A DNA stretch of 64,000 nt from the NCBI GenBank assembly GCA_966424055.1, contig CBJLMB010000004.1, positions 124,001 to 188,000 of the forward strand. The letters are read 5' to 3'. The stretch comes from Deminuibacter sp966424055. GTDB lineage: Bacteria > Bacteroidota > Bacteroidia > Chitinophagales > Chitinophagaceae. Each line of letters starts with the position of its first letter. The first letter of the stretch is position 1. Of the stretch, positions 44,363 through 53,714 are shown one piece after another. The notes under the pieces are model-generated. The model was not told the DNA's origin. It saw only the letters and a list, made by a program, of their open reading frames with translations, and searched no databases. Position numbers and translations under genes: made by a program.

Positions 44363-46282
44363 CTACTCCCCTTCCCTTATCCACAAAGCCTGTCCGCCGG
44401 ATGGTGGCAATTGAATGGTTAATACATCTGTTGACCGTAATTCCCGTTCTTCTATTTTTACCTGTGTCGCAGTATGCACTGCGGGGTCATCGGAATAAAT
44501 AGTGGCGGTATACCGTTTATTTCCAGAAAGGAAATGCAGGGGAAGCCGGATGGTTCTTGCCTCATTATTAGTGATCACTCCGGCAAACCAGCTGCTGCCG
44601 CTTCTCCTGGCAACAGCAACAAATTCCCCGGGCCGGCCGTCCAGTACTTTTGTATCATCCCATACCGTTGGGATCTCCTCAAAAAAGCGGATCTCCGGTT
44701 CCTGGTGATAAGCCGCCGGTTTATCGTACCAGAACAAGGTTTGTATGGGACTATAATAAATAGCCGCCAGTGCCAGTTGGTGTGCATGGGTGGTTTTAAT
44801 ACGCGGATCATAATAACAAATTGTATAATCCGCAGGCCCTGCCATAAAACGGGTGAATGGCAGGATGGTATTGTGTGTGGCATCGGGCATTTCTTCATTG
44901 CCACGGATGCCTTCTGCTGTCATGAGATTGGGCCAGGCACGTTGTTCACCGGTGGGGCGCCAGTCATCATGTATATTCACCATGATATGGTTTTCCGCAG
45001 CTTTGTGAATCGCATCTTCCAGCCAGGTGGTCCAGCGGTGAGAGCCTACCTGAACAAAACCGAACTTCACTCCTTTTATTCCCCATTTCCTGAATACAGT
45101 AAACAGGCTGTCTTTCTGCAGCAGCAAGGCCTGCTGGTTTACATATAACCAGATACCCACCCCTTTTTCCTTTCCATATTGTATAATACCGGGCATATCC
45201 AGCGGCACTACCACTTTTGTTGCATCAGCGCTGAAACTGAAAGCGGGGCCATACCATTTCCAGTCAAACAAAATATACTGCAGGTGATGCGCTGCCGCAA
45301 AATCGATGGCAGCCCTGGCGCCCTGCGTGGTAAGCGTCATCTCGCGCATAATCTTTCCTGGCTGTATCCAGCCTGTTTCCTGTATTTTATTGGGCTCATT
45401 CAGGTTAAGCAGTAGACCATTGTGTTCGATCAGTTCACCCGGCTTGTCTGCCACCATCACTACCCGCCAGGGAGTACCGAAAGGCGAGATCAGGTCGGCA
45501 GGATCATGCATGGCTGTAACAATGGTCTGCTGTTTTTCCTTGCTCAGCACAAACTTTGTTCTTGCATAATCTACCATCGCAGCTTCGGCCAGACAGGCGT
45601 ACTGTCCACCAGGCAGCTGCAGGGTAAGTGGTCGCTCGGCCTCATCAGGCCAGTTTTGCAAGGGCAGTAAGCGGTAAGGGCCCTGTGCCCATCCTGTATA
45701 CCAGGCGCGGGTGCCCTGGGGCAAGGTAAAACTGGTTCGTTCAGCTTTTACCCGGTAGTAACTGCCTTTGGGATGTTCGGGAAAAAAATAACGCAGTGCC
45801 ATGCCTTCATTGTATGCACGCAGCTGCACCTGCATTACATAATCAGGATCATCTTTTTTTACCAGCTCAATGGTGGCTGCATTGTAATGATCCCTGATCA
45901 CATCCCGTTCACCACAAACAGGCCGCCAGCTGGTATCCTGCGTAAAAGTTGTTGTATTGCGCAGTTCCAGGTTTTCACACCAGCGGGCATGGTGGTCTAT
46001 TTTCAGGGCCATGGCTTCCTCAGACAGGTGATTATCCAATTCTATATCCAGTGATGATTCTTCCACTATGACCTTGTTTTTCCAGGTCAGTCTGAAATAC
46101 ATCATCCTGGCATGAGCTGTATCTTCTTTCTGGTAAAACTCAACAGAAAGGTTTTTATCCGGCGACAACAGGTGTACCTGTGTACCTGGTAGTATAACAG
46201 GCTGAGCATTCATTTGTACAGCAACAGCTATGAAATACAAAAGCAATAAAAAAGACCGTATCCGGTATAAGTGCATAGTCAT
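44363..46282 (-). CDS. GH97-family alpha-glycosidase
   Basis: This exo-acting alpha-glucosidase or alpha-galactosidase has 639 residues from the ATG at 46282, chosen because it precedes the signal peptide (YRIRSFLLLLYFIAVAVQMN, then AQ). An in-frame ATG at 46330 would add 16 residues. N-terminal super-sandwich, (beta/alpha)8 barrel and C-terminal sheet are all covered. FDWKWYGPAF, GIKGVKFGFVQVGSHR, MVNIHDDWRPTGEQRAWPN and TAEGIRGNEEMP are the family motifs. At the position of the retaining-type Asp nucleophile (KVDF in many) the protein has KFGF, which points to the inverting, SusB-like type. It follows the GH88 gene closely. Confidence 0.88.
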   Translation of the reverse strand: MTMHLYRIRSFLLLLYFIAVAVQMNAQPVILPGTQVHLLSPDKNLSVEFYQKEDTAHARMMYFRLTWKNKVIVEESSLDIELDNHLSEEAMALKIDHHARWCENLELRNTTTFTQDTSWRPVCGERDVIRDHYNAATIELVKKDDPDYVMQVQLRAYNEGMALRYFFPEHPKGSYYRVKAERTSFTLPQGTRAWYTGWAQGPYRLLPLQNWPDEAERPLTLQLPGGQYACLAEAAMVDYARTKFVLSKEKQQTIVTAMHDPADLISPFGTPWRVVMVADKPGELIEHNGLLLNLNEPNKIQETGWIQPGKIMREMTLTTQGARAAIDFAAAHHLQYILFDWKWYGPAFSFSADATKVVVPLDMPGIIQYGKEKGVGIWLYVNQQALLLQKDSLFTVFRKWGIKGVKFGFVQVGSHRWTTWLEDAIHKAAENHIMVNIHDDWRPTGEQRAWPNLMTAEGIRGNEEMPDATHNTILPFTRFMAGPADYTICYYDPRIKTTHAHQLALAAIYYSPIQTLFWYDKPAAYHQEPEIRFFEEIPTVWDDTKVLDGRPGEFVAVARRSGSSWFAGVITNNEARTIRLPLHFLSGNKRYTATIYSDDPAVHTATQVKIEERELRSTDVLTIQLPPSGGQALWIREGE

Positions 46283-46349
46283 CAATTTATATAGCCTGTC
46301 AGGTAATAGATTAAATAGGTTTTCTGGCATGAAACGATCAGACCTTCTG

Positions 46350-47525
46350 TTAGTGCGCCATCCGCTTCAGTTTCAGCAAAGCTTCCAGGTAATAATAATC
46401 CGCATAAATAATAGAGGCATCCACTTCTCCGCCTTTAGGTTTATGACCAGTGGAATGTAACAGGAAAGCGCTGTTGATATTACCGCTCCTGTAAGGAGCT
46501 GCAGACAGCACTGCCAGCATTTTCACCGCTTTATCATGGTATAAACCGGCTTTGTTTTTATCGGGCATCCATTGCGCCAGGTCGAGCAATGCAGCAGCAG
46601 TAATGGCTGCGGCAGAAGCATCACGGGGTGCGCCTGGTATGGCAGGGTCATTGAAATCCCAGTAAGGCACCAGGTCTTCAGGGAGATGCGCCAAATAAAC
46701 ATCCGCTACTTTCTGTGCAAAGTCAAGAAATGCCGTATTGTGCGTTTCCCTGTAACAAAGGGTGAAGCCATAGATGGCCCATGACTGTCCTCGTGCCCAC
46801 ATCGACGCATCACTGTAACCCTGGTGTGTAATGCCTTTTATTTTTTTACCGGTAACGGTATCGTACACCACTACGTGATAGGCTGAATAATCGGGACGAA
46901 AATGGTTGTGCATGGTAGTGGTAGCATGCTGTACAGCGATATCATACAGCTTTCTGCCACCGCCATTTTTCGCTGCCCAGAACAGCAGTTCAAGGTTCAT
47001 CATGTTATCGATAATGGTATTGTGTGGCCAGCCTTTTTCTTTTGCCATGCCCGGCCAGGAAAGAATAGTGCCTACCTTGGGATTAAACAAGGTGGCAAGT
47101 GTATCTGCCCCTGCCAGCAGGATGTTTTTATAAGCGCTGTTGCCTGTTAAACGGTAGCCGTTTCCAAAACTGCAGTATAGCATAAAGCCCAGGTCATGAT
47201 GTGCTGCACTACGGTAGGCCAGCGGTGTAAGCGAGCGGGTAAAACTATCGGCCCTCGCTTCCCATGTTTTGTCTTTGGTGTACTCATAAATATACCATAA
47301 AATACCAGGCCAGAAACCACTGGTCCAGTCTTCAACAGGCATGCGTTCCCAACGTGTTTGGCCGGCGGCAATGCTTCTGGGCATCTGCCTGTAGTCATCC
47401 ATGGCTGCGACAGTGCTGGCAGCCTGCTTTACACAATAATCCAGGCTTTGATCGGTATCGAAGCCCCGGCCGTTCCCTGTTAACAGCAGCAGCGCAGTGA
47501 GCAATGCGATAATAGGTTTCATCAT
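46350..47525 (-). CDS. GH88-family unsaturated glucuronyl hydrolase
   Basis: This enzyme removes the 4,5-unsaturated uronic acid that polysaccharide lyases leave at oligosaccharide ends. The 391-residue protein has a signal peptide (about 1-20). DWTSGFWPGILWYIYEYTKD and IDNMMNLELLFWAAKNGG carry the typical acid and substrate-binding residues, followed by GYSDASMWARGQSWAIYGF and ASAAAITAAALLDLAQWMP. It lies 26 bp after the lyase gene, its expected functional partner, and 19 bp before the longest GH97 frame. Confidence 0.92.
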   Translation of the reverse strand: MMKPIIALLTALLLLTGNGRGFDTDQSLDYCVKQAASTVAAMDDYRQMPRSIAAGQTRWERMPVEDWTSGFWPGILWYIYEYTKDKTWEARADSFTRSLTPLAYRSAAHHDLGFMLYCSFGNGYRLTGNSAYKNILLAGADTLATLFNPKVGTILSWPGMAKEKGWPHNTIIDNMMNLELLFWAAKNGGGRKLYDIAVQHATTTMHNHFRPDYSAYHVVVYDTVTGKKIKGITHQGYSDASMWARGQSWAIYGFTLCYRETHNTAFLDFAQKVADVYLAHLPEDLVPYWDFNDPAIPGAPRDASAAAITAAALLDLAQWMPDKNKAGLYHDKAVKMLAVLSAAPYRSGNINSAFLLHSTGHKPKGGEVDASIIYADYYYLEALLKLKRMAH

Positions 47526-47551
47526 GCGTTGTATTTTTCTCTGATCAGGGT

Positions 47552-50461
47552 TTATTGAAAGATCATTTTTGTATAAGGCAATGCAGGCAGCATAAATTGC
47601 ATCACTATTGCATTGTTTATTCTTGCTTTTTTACCGCTGATGCGGATCGCCTGCCCGGCTGTTTTCAGCAGCAGTTTGCTTTTTCCCTGTATTGCAGCAA
47701 TGGGTAGCGACAGGCGGATTGGCTTTTCTGCATGCACAAACCATCCATTGCCGGCATGGACAATGCCTGCAGCCGTAACCCCTTTCAGCGCGGCGATACA
47801 ATACCCGCCTTTTGAGAGCCTGCTACCGTTTCCTAAAAACAGGTAGTGTACACCAGTTGTGTCTTCACTGATCACGGCATAAGTACCGGAAAATTGTTTG
47901 TCGCGGTAACGGATCGTTTGCAGGGAATTGGGTGTTGCAAAAATGTATTCAGTACTGCCTGTTTTATTTTGCACGGCAATACCGGTGAAATTATTAACGG
48001 CAGCATCATCCGGGTTGAAGTAGTGCACCGCTTTCACTGAAGCGGATGCCTCAACGGATGGTTCATATACAGCCACAAACGGGTGCGACCAGGCTTCTCC
48101 TGTTTGCCTGCTCACCAGGGTGAGCAGGGGAAGTGATGCAATGCTATCGGGGATCATACTATTGCGGAAAGCTTTAGAAGGCGGCGCTTTTACACTGAAT
48201 ATTTCCCTCCCGGCTTCGCCTTTCATCCATACATGCATCTGCACTTCTTTCCTGCCTGGTATAGCCAGGTGATAGGTTGCTTTTATATCACGGGCAGTTT
48301 GTACAGATTGTTTGTTCCACAGGTAATCATAGCCAAACTGGTCACCATCGGCAAAGCTCAGTTGTGTAGTTGGCTGCAGCTGCAGGGGATGATCGTCTGG
48401 ATCTGTCAGCACCAGTTGCTGGCCGAGGTTATGATAAAAATAATCGTGTCTTTTATCCCGTTGGTCTTTCCTGGCAGAGCGGAAAATATCTACATAATAA
48501 CCGGAAGAATCACTGGTGCGGATAATACCGGTAAGCCGGTTCTGCCCGGCATTGGTTTCCGGCTCCAGAAAATACAGGTCGGCAAAATTTACCAGCGGAA
48601 AAATATTTTTATCTGCCGATGGTAATGGATAACAGCTTTTCACAGCATAGCCATGGTTGCTTTTCATTACCGGGTAGGCAGAGATGCCATCCACCACAAC
48701 CGTATTGTGTGCCGGGAACTGTGCATAGTACTCTGCATAGTCAGGCTGAAAATAAGAAGTGCCTATACCGCCATCCGGTGCCAGCACAATGCCTTTACCA
48801 TATAATTCAATGGAGATACCATTGGCATGTGCATGATTACCCAGCGAGCCGGATTGGGTAACCATGAGACCATTGGCATAATCCAGTCCATTGCGCTGTA
48901 CCAAAAAACTTACATTGGGTGCATAGAAAGAAGCGCTCATAAAATCAGCAGGGTTGCCTGCAGGGAGCGCCGGTGATAACCGGAAAGAAGAGCGGTTAAG
49001 CAATGCAGCTATACCGCTGCCGGTGCTGCTATGCGTGCTGCCCGGTGTTACACCTTCTGCCACTGCGCTTGCAGCATTCAGGGAATCGACCATTTTCAGC
49101 ATGGCGGTAAACAATGCCTCCTGGCCGGGTTTATGGTTCTTTTGTGCATTTTCCACCGCCTGCCTGATCGCGGTAGTAGCAAGCGGTGTGTAATGCGTAT
49201 CACCGAACCCGGCAATATATCCATTCGGGAACATATACTGTGCTGTACCCAGAACAGCTTTCTGCAATACAGGCAACTGTTTGAACAGATCAATATGCAG
49301 TATCCGGTCGAACATACTTACAAAGCTCATGAAATCGTTCACCACATTCATGGAATAGCCGGGGCATTCGGCCCATATGCCGGTATGGGCATCATAGCCA
49401 TATTGCACCAGGCGTCGCAGCGACCATTGCCGGGTCATGTTCCTGTTGAGGATAAAATCAAGGTAATAATGCATTCCCTTGCCATCACTGTAATCTGCAT
49501 CGTTCTGCAGCAGCAATGCAATGGTCATTACAAAACGGGCTTCGATCAGGTCCCAGTTGTTAAAGGGCACGCCGTTCTTCAATATCAGGTCAGCCCATTT
49601 TTTTAAACAGGCATCATACAGCGGTATTTGTGCAGCAGCCTTTGTTTTGATATAGTTGTACAAGAAATCATAACAACCCGCCAGTTCATTGAGAATATCT
49701 TCATGGATCACCTCAAAAGAAGAGAGGCCTACCAGGGTCTGGTTATGACTATGGTTCAGGTCATACGGTTCTTTGCGGTAATACATGCCGTTCATATATG
49801 TATTGAACAGGTCAAATGCAAAGCGTGCATATTTTTCTTCACCAGAGATCCAGTACACAAAAGCAGCTGTTTGCGCCATGTTCATGAGCTGCCGGTTGAT
49901 GGCTTCCACTACCCTGCCTGTTCTGGCCTGGGGTGCCCATTCCAGTGGTTTACCCGGCAGCGAGGTATTCACATACAAGAGGCCACGGGGGTCATCCATG
50001 CAGGGTTGTATATCTTCTATTTCCGGGGCTGCATATACGCTTACAGCATCCCTTGTTCCGGTAAACCGTACGGTGGGCACAGGTGCATATCCTTCAGCAT
50101 GATCATACACACCGCCTTTGATGAACACATCCGTGGCATGTGTTTTCCAATACATCTGCAACCTCGATACGATCCAGGCAGTATCGGTCTGATGGCGGGT
50201 TACATAAGGATCAACAGACTGCTTCAATTGCTGGTAGCTATCTTTTGCCCAGCTTTCTTCCTGCACCAGCCGCTGCAGGTTTGCTTTATCATTGCTGCCG
50301 CCCGGCAAACGCGGGTGCGCTATATGAAATACTGCAGGAACCTCTATATCCTGCGCGGAGAGGCTGCAGTGCAGCACCAATGCTGTCCATACCAGCAGCA
50401 GGTAATACCAGTGTTTTGTTTTCCTGTTGCAAGTAGTGGTAAGATAAAGCGGCCCGTTCAT
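47552..50461 (-). CDS. Heparinase II/III-type polysaccharide lyase
   Basis: The 969-residue protein has an N-terminal signal or anchor (about 18-36). An (alpha/alpha) toroid of the alginate-lyase type lies at about 50-480 (LNHSHNQTLVGLSSFEVIHE, then NNWDLIEARFVMTIALLLQN), and a heparinase II/III-like beta-sandwich at about 560-780 (SGSLGNHAHANGISIELYGK, then EYYAQFPAHNTVVVDG). It should cut a uronic-acid-containing polymer by beta-elimination. Such folds occur in PL12, PL15, PL17 and PL21, and I cannot choose between them. It is first in the unit with GH88 and GH97, with an operator palindrome 18 bp before its start. Confidence 0.85.
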   Translation of the reverse strand: MNGPLYLTTTCNRKTKHWYYLLLVWTALVLHCSLSAQDIEVPAVFHIAHPRLPGGSNDKANLQRLVQEESWAKDSYQQLKQSVDPYVTRHQTDTAWIVSRLQMYWKTHATDVFIKGGVYDHAEGYAPVPTVRFTGTRDAVSVYAAPEIEDIQPCMDDPRGLLYVNTSLPGKPLEWAPQARTGRVVEAINRQLMNMAQTAAFVYWISGEEKYARFAFDLFNTYMNGMYYRKEPYDLNHSHNQTLVGLSSFEVIHEDILNELAGCYDFLYNYIKTKAAAQIPLYDACLKKWADLILKNGVPFNNWDLIEARFVMTIALLLQNDADYSDGKGMHYYLDFILNRNMTRQWSLRRLVQYGYDAHTGIWAECPGYSMNVVNDFMSFVSMFDRILHIDLFKQLPVLQKAVLGTAQYMFPNGYIAGFGDTHYTPLATTAIRQAVENAQKNHKPGQEALFTAMLKMVDSLNAASAVAEGVTPGSTHSSTGSGIAALLNRSSFRLSPALPAGNPADFMSASFYAPNVSFLVQRNGLDYANGLMVTQSGSLGNHAHANGISIELYGKGIVLAPDGGIGTSYFQPDYAEYYAQFPAHNTVVVDGISAYPVMKSNHGYAVKSCYPLPSADKNIFPLVNFADLYFLEPETNAGQNRLTGIIRTSDSSGYYVDIFRSARKDQRDKRHDYFYHNLGQQLVLTDPDDHPLQLQPTTQLSFADGDQFGYDYLWNKQSVQTARDIKATYHLAIPGRKEVQMHVWMKGEAGREIFSVKAPPSKAFRNSMIPDSIASLPLLTLVSRQTGEAWSHPFVAVYEPSVEASASVKAVHYFNPDDAAVNNFTGIAVQNKTGSTEYIFATPNSLQTIRYRDKQFSGTYAVISEDTTGVHYLFLGNGSRLSKGGYCIAALKGVTAAGIVHAGNGWFVHAEKPIRLSLPIAAIQGKSKLLLKTAGQAIRISGKKARINNAIVMQFMLPALPYTKMIFQ

Positions 50462-50478
50462 ATCCGGTGATGTATGAT

Positions 50479-50490
50479 TTAATCGATTAA
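50479..50490. promoter_or_regulatory. LacI-type operator candidate, type 1, before the lyase gene
   Basis: TTAATCGATTAA is a perfect palindrome inside GATTTAATCGATTAAGTT. It lies in the 47-bp gap between the LacI stop (50509) and the lyase start (50461). Confidence 0.6.
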
Positions 50491-50508
50491 GTTAAACCTG
50501 TTAAAAAA

Positions 50509-51579
50509 TTATTTACGCAGGGCACGCTGGTTCACCGTATGCCCCGGCGTCAACCCGTTTTTTCTTTTTGCTGCCACCGACGATTCGCGTACCACGAGCT
50601 CTGCCGGGAGAACAATCGTTTCTTTCTCGGCGATTTTCTCTTTGTCAGTCAAACAGCTCATCAGCTGGCGGATAACCTGTTCGGATATAGCGTGCACAGG
50701 CTGCGATACTGCGGTAATGGATGGAGAGAACAGGGAAAAATGCGTATTGTCATCAAATGCAATCACGGCAATATCATCAGGGATACGCAGCTTAAGCGCA
50801 TAAATAGCTTCCAGTCCGCTGATAGCTAAATAGTTTGTGGCAAACAGCACCGCATCCGGCAGGTTACTTTCCAGGAAATGACAGATCTCCGTTACCTCTT
50901 CCTTACCCCGCCCAAAGGGCAGTTGACTGATATGGGTTTTTAAGCCATACTCGCCTACCGCTTTTATATAACCGTTCAAACGGTCGTTCATCTGTGTTTG
51001 TGCAGATTGTAGGGTAATAAAACCAATATTGCGGCACCCGTTTTGTAAAAAATGCCGGGTGGCCTGGTAGGTTCCATTGAAATTATCCACGATCACATTG
51101 TGTGTAGGCAGGTTGGTAAAATACCTATCGAACAGCACTACCGGGAAATTATCGTTCTGCAACTGCTCTATATCTTTTTCTATACCTGGTGGCGGGGCAA
51201 TAATATACCCATCTACCTGTGCATCGCGAAAAGCACCAATGAGCTTTCGCGCAATCGCCTCATCATTTTCTGTGCTGGCATAAAAAATTTTATAGTCCAG
51301 CTGATAGGCAATACGCTCAACCCCTCTTGCAATGCTGGCAAAAAAAGGATCAGCAATGCCTTCTACCAGCATACCAATGATCTTGCTTTTGCCGGTACGC
51401 AAACTTTTGGCCACCATATTGGGGCGGTAACCTATTTTTTTAGCATGGTTCAGCACTTTTTTTTCCACTGCACTGCTGATGCCTTTCTCTGCCGCCTTCC
51501 CGTTCAGTACAAATGAAACAGTAGCTGAAGAAACATTCAGCTGCTTTGCGATATCATGAATAGACAATTTTTTGTTCAC
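50509..51579 (-). CDS. LacI-family transcriptional regulator 1
   Basis: The 356-residue repressor or activator has an N-terminal LacI helix-turn-helix (SIHDIAKQLNVSSATVSFVL) and hinge (YRPNMVAKSLRTGKSKIIGM), then a periplasmic-binding-protein-like effector domain. It starts at GTG (51579); no in-frame ATG is better placed. The atypical SATVSFVLNGKAAEKGIS resembles Bacteroidota LacI proteins that control sugar genes. It lies directly upstream of the lyase gene on the same strand, with an operator palindrome between. Confidence 0.94.
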   Translation of the reverse strand: MNKKLSIHDIAKQLNVSSATVSFVLNGKAAEKGISSAVEKKVLNHAKKIGYRPNMVAKSLRTGKSKIIGMLVEGIADPFFASIARGVERIAYQLDYKIFYASTENDEAIARKLIGAFRDAQVDGYIIAPPPGIEKDIEQLQNDNFPVVLFDRYFTNLPTHNVIVDNFNGTYQATRHFLQNGCRNIGFITLQSAQTQMNDRLNGYIKAVGEYGLKTHISQLPFGRGKEEVTEICHFLESNLPDAVLFATNYLAISGLEAIYALKLRIPDDIAVIAFDDNTHFSLFSPSITAVSQPVHAISEQVIRQLMSCLTDKEKIAEKETIVLPAELVVRESSVAAKRKNGLTPGHTVNQRALRK

Positions 51580-51775
51580 AGGCGGTTGTTTAACAGGCAG
51601 GCAGCAGCTGTAACAGCTCTGGGGCCGGTACCACTAAATGGTTTTTGTAATGTACAAATGACAAATAAAAAAATGGAACCCGGTTAAAATACATATCCTT
51701 AGTAGGAAGAACCCGGTATAAACAGTTTGTTTTCATGTAACAGCAAGCATTTCTGTGTGTTATATATCAAAACCT

Positions 51776-51789
51776 CTTAATCGATTAAG
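51776..51789. promoter_or_regulatory. LacI-type operator candidate, type 1, between the LacI genes
   Basis: CTTAATCGATTAAG is a perfect 14-bp palindrome in the 346-bp divergent region between the two regulators. It is the best copy of the type 1 motif. Confidence 0.65.
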
Positions 51790-51862
51790 TTATTTTGACT
51801 ATTATTCGTCAAATAAACACTTTTTACATTAATTTAGGCTAAAAGGAACTTGAATTATTCAG

Positions 51863-51874
51863 GCAAACGTGTGC
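51863..51874. promoter_or_regulatory. LacI-type operator candidate, type 2, before LacI 2
   Basis: GCAAACGTGTGC in AGGCAAACGTGTGC, identical over 14 bases to 38404-38417 upstream of susC. It lies 51 bp before the LacI 2 ATG. Confidence 0.6.
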
Positions 51875-51925
51875 GAAACACCCATCTGAAAAGTTTGCCA
51901 CTAAACAGTATTTCTTCACCAAACG

Positions 51926-53005
51926 ATGCCTGCTATGAAAAGTATAACCCTAAAGGATATTGCCAAAGCGCTGAACCTATCCCATTCCACTGTTTCCAGG
52001 GCTTTAAAAGGCAGCTACCAGATCAGTGCCGCAACACGTGATAAAGTAGTGTCCTATGCAACAGCACACCATTACCGCCCCAACCTGATGGCGCAAAGCC
52101 TTAAAAGCAACAAGAGCAGGTGTATCGGCGTAGTACTGTGTTCTATCCCCAACAGCTTTTTCTCAGAGCTGATCAGCGGTATTGAATTTGTGGCGCAGCA
52201 AAAAGATTATTTTGTGATCATTACGCAGAACCATGAATCTTATGAAAATGAAGTAAAGAACCTGCAAAACCTTACATGGCGTTCAGTAGACGGGTTACTG
52301 ATATCGGTTTCCTGCGAAACCACCCGCTTTGATCATTTTGAAGCTGCACACGGTAATGGTATGCCCATCGTTTTTTTCGACAGGGTAACCGATGCTATTT
52401 CCACGCACCAGGTGGTTGCAGATAATATGGGCGGTGCTTATGAAGCCACACAACACCTGTTACACAATGGCAGCAAAAGAATTGCTACCATCACCAGCTC
52501 ACCGCATATTTCCATCACAAAAGAAAGATTACTGGGTTACCAGCAGGCGCTCGAAGCCAATGCTATTGTTCCTGACCCTGACTATATCGCTTATTGCATG
52601 CACGGTGGTATGCTGGAAGAAGAAGTCATCGATGCTATTAACCGGCTGATGCAACTGCCACAGCCTCCCGATGCGCTGTTTGCCGCTTCTGACCGGCTAA
52701 CCCATAGTGTTTTTTCTATTTTGAAAAAAATGGGCTACAATATCCCGGGCGATATCGCCATGGCAGGATTTAGTAATTTTCATTTTTCACACCTGTACAA
52801 TCCCTCGCTGACAACAGTAAAACAGCCCGCTTTTGAAATGGGTAAAACCGCAGCCGAACTGCTTATTGAACTGATTGAAAGCAAAAGATCCATTACGCAT
52901 TTCCAGAAAAAAATACTTCCTACCCAATTACAGGCAGCCAGTTCTTCTATTAAGCCATACACCCACAGGGTCAATGAAAGCATCGAAATGCATTTTTCCG
53001 GTTAA
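51926..53005 (+). CDS. LacI-family transcriptional regulator 2
   Basis: The 359-residue regulator has a classic LacI head (ITLKDIAKALNLSHSTVSRA, then LKGSYQIS) and hinge (YRPNLMAQSLKSNKSRCIGV), followed by a sugar-binding-type domain. The ATG at 51926 is used; a second in-frame ATG three codons later is equally plausible. It is divergent from LacI 1, and the shared region contains both operator types. The two proteins may read different palindromes and so integrate two sugar signals on one locus. Confidence 0.94.
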   Translation: MPAMKSITLKDIAKALNLSHSTVSRALKGSYQISAATRDKVVSYATAHHYRPNLMAQSLKSNKSRCIGVVLCSIPNSFFSELISGIEFVAQQKDYFVIITQNHESYENEVKNLQNLTWRSVDGLLISVSCETTRFDHFEAAHGNGMPIVFFDRVTDAISTHQVVADNMGGAYEATQHLLHNGSKRIATITSSPHISITKERLLGYQQALEANAIVPDPDYIAYCMHGGMLEEEVIDAINRLMQLPQPPDALFAASDRLTHSVFSILKKMGYNIPGDIAMAGFSNFHFSHLYNPSLTTVKQPAFEMGKTAAELLIELIESKRSITHFQKKILPTQLQAASSSIKPYTHRVNESIEMHFSG

Positions 53006-53325
53006 TGCATCCATCGCCCTGTTTCAAAAAATAAAATACTGGTGAACAGGCAGGCAATACGCTATGCCTGGAAATAGTGTTATTGTAAGCCGGCCGGTAC
53101 AAACCTGGGCGGGCCAGGACCGGGCTATGTAAAAGTAAGAACCTAAAAACAGGTTCACTGGCCAAAGCAGCTAAGCCTGGCCATGGTATTAATCATTCAA
53201 TGCTTGCCTGCTACTGGTGATGACTATAGGCATATTGGTATGATCACTTTCCACAACAGCCTTAATTTGCCGGGAAAATGGTGAGGATGGCGTTTTTCTA
53301 TCATCAGCTGATCCGGTGGAGGATA
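53006..53325. other. Intergenic stretch between convergent genes
   Basis: The only structure seen is a weak GAACCT/AGGTTC hairpin (53139-53156). No protein-like frame or composite repeat is present. Confidence 0.5.
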
Positions 53326-53583
53326 TTACCCGGCCTTGGGGCCGCGGTCTTTAACTTCCTTAATGTTCAGCTGGTTCTTGTCCAACACCTTTCCCTGGAG
53401 TGAAGCCATGGCTTTTTTTGCCTCTTCATCCCTCTTCATTTCAACGATGCCCCTTCCCCGGCTCAGGCCGGTGAGCGGATCGATCAGTATTTTAGAATAA
53501 TCTACCCATCCAAAAGGATTGAACAAACGCTGAAGGTCAAACTTGTCAAAATGTTTCGGAAGCCCGGATATCGTCATTCGCAT
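53326..53583 (-). CDS. Small RRM-type RNA-binding protein
   Basis: The 85-residue protein is a single RNA-recognition motif: RNP2 at the N-terminus (MTISGLP) and RNP1 at about 42-49 (RGRGIVEM). It has the beta-alpha-beta-beta-alpha-beta order and a short basic tail (LNIKEVKDRGPKAG). Such proteins occur widely in Bacteroidota and cyanobacteria; their RNA targets here are unknown. The ATG at 53583 is chosen because the longer frame upstream runs through the tRNA gene. A terminator and the tRNA lie just upstream on the same strand. Confidence 0.9.
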   Translation of the reverse strand: MRMTISGLPKHFDKFDLQRLFNPFGWVDYSKILIDPLTGLSRGRGIVEMKRDEEAKKAMASLQGKVLDKNQLNIKEVKDRGPKAG

Positions 53584-53597
53584 AAAACAAATATATA

Positions 53598-53622
53598 ATA
53601 AAAAACCGCCCAAAGGCGGTTT
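53598..53622 (-). terminator. Terminator of the tRNA gene
   Basis: On the minus strand AAACCGCC, loop, GGCGGTTT and further T form a standard hairpin 22 bp after the tRNA 3' end and just before the RRM gene. Confidence 0.85.
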
Positions 53623-53643
53623 ATGTAATACACTCTTTCTGTG

Positions 53644-53714
53644 AGGTCCCGAGCGGATTCGAACCGCTGTAGAAGCTTTTGCAGAGCTCTGCCTAGCCAC
53701 TCGGCCACAGGACC
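53644..53714 (-). tRNA. tRNA-Cys (anticodon GCA)
   Basis: The minus-strand cloverleaf has acceptor arm GGTCCTG with CGGGACC (one G-T pair), a D-arm with GCCGAGTGGCTAGGC, an anticodon loop CTGCAAA between GAGCT and AGCTT, and a T-arm GCGGTTCGAATCCGC with the invariant TTCGA. The anticodon GCA reads Cys codons. CCA is not encoded. Confidence 0.96.

Noticed and set aside
53644..53714. The tRNA-Cys gene as an attachment site for an integrated element.
   Set aside because: No partial repeat of the tRNA 3' end and no integrase were found nearby.
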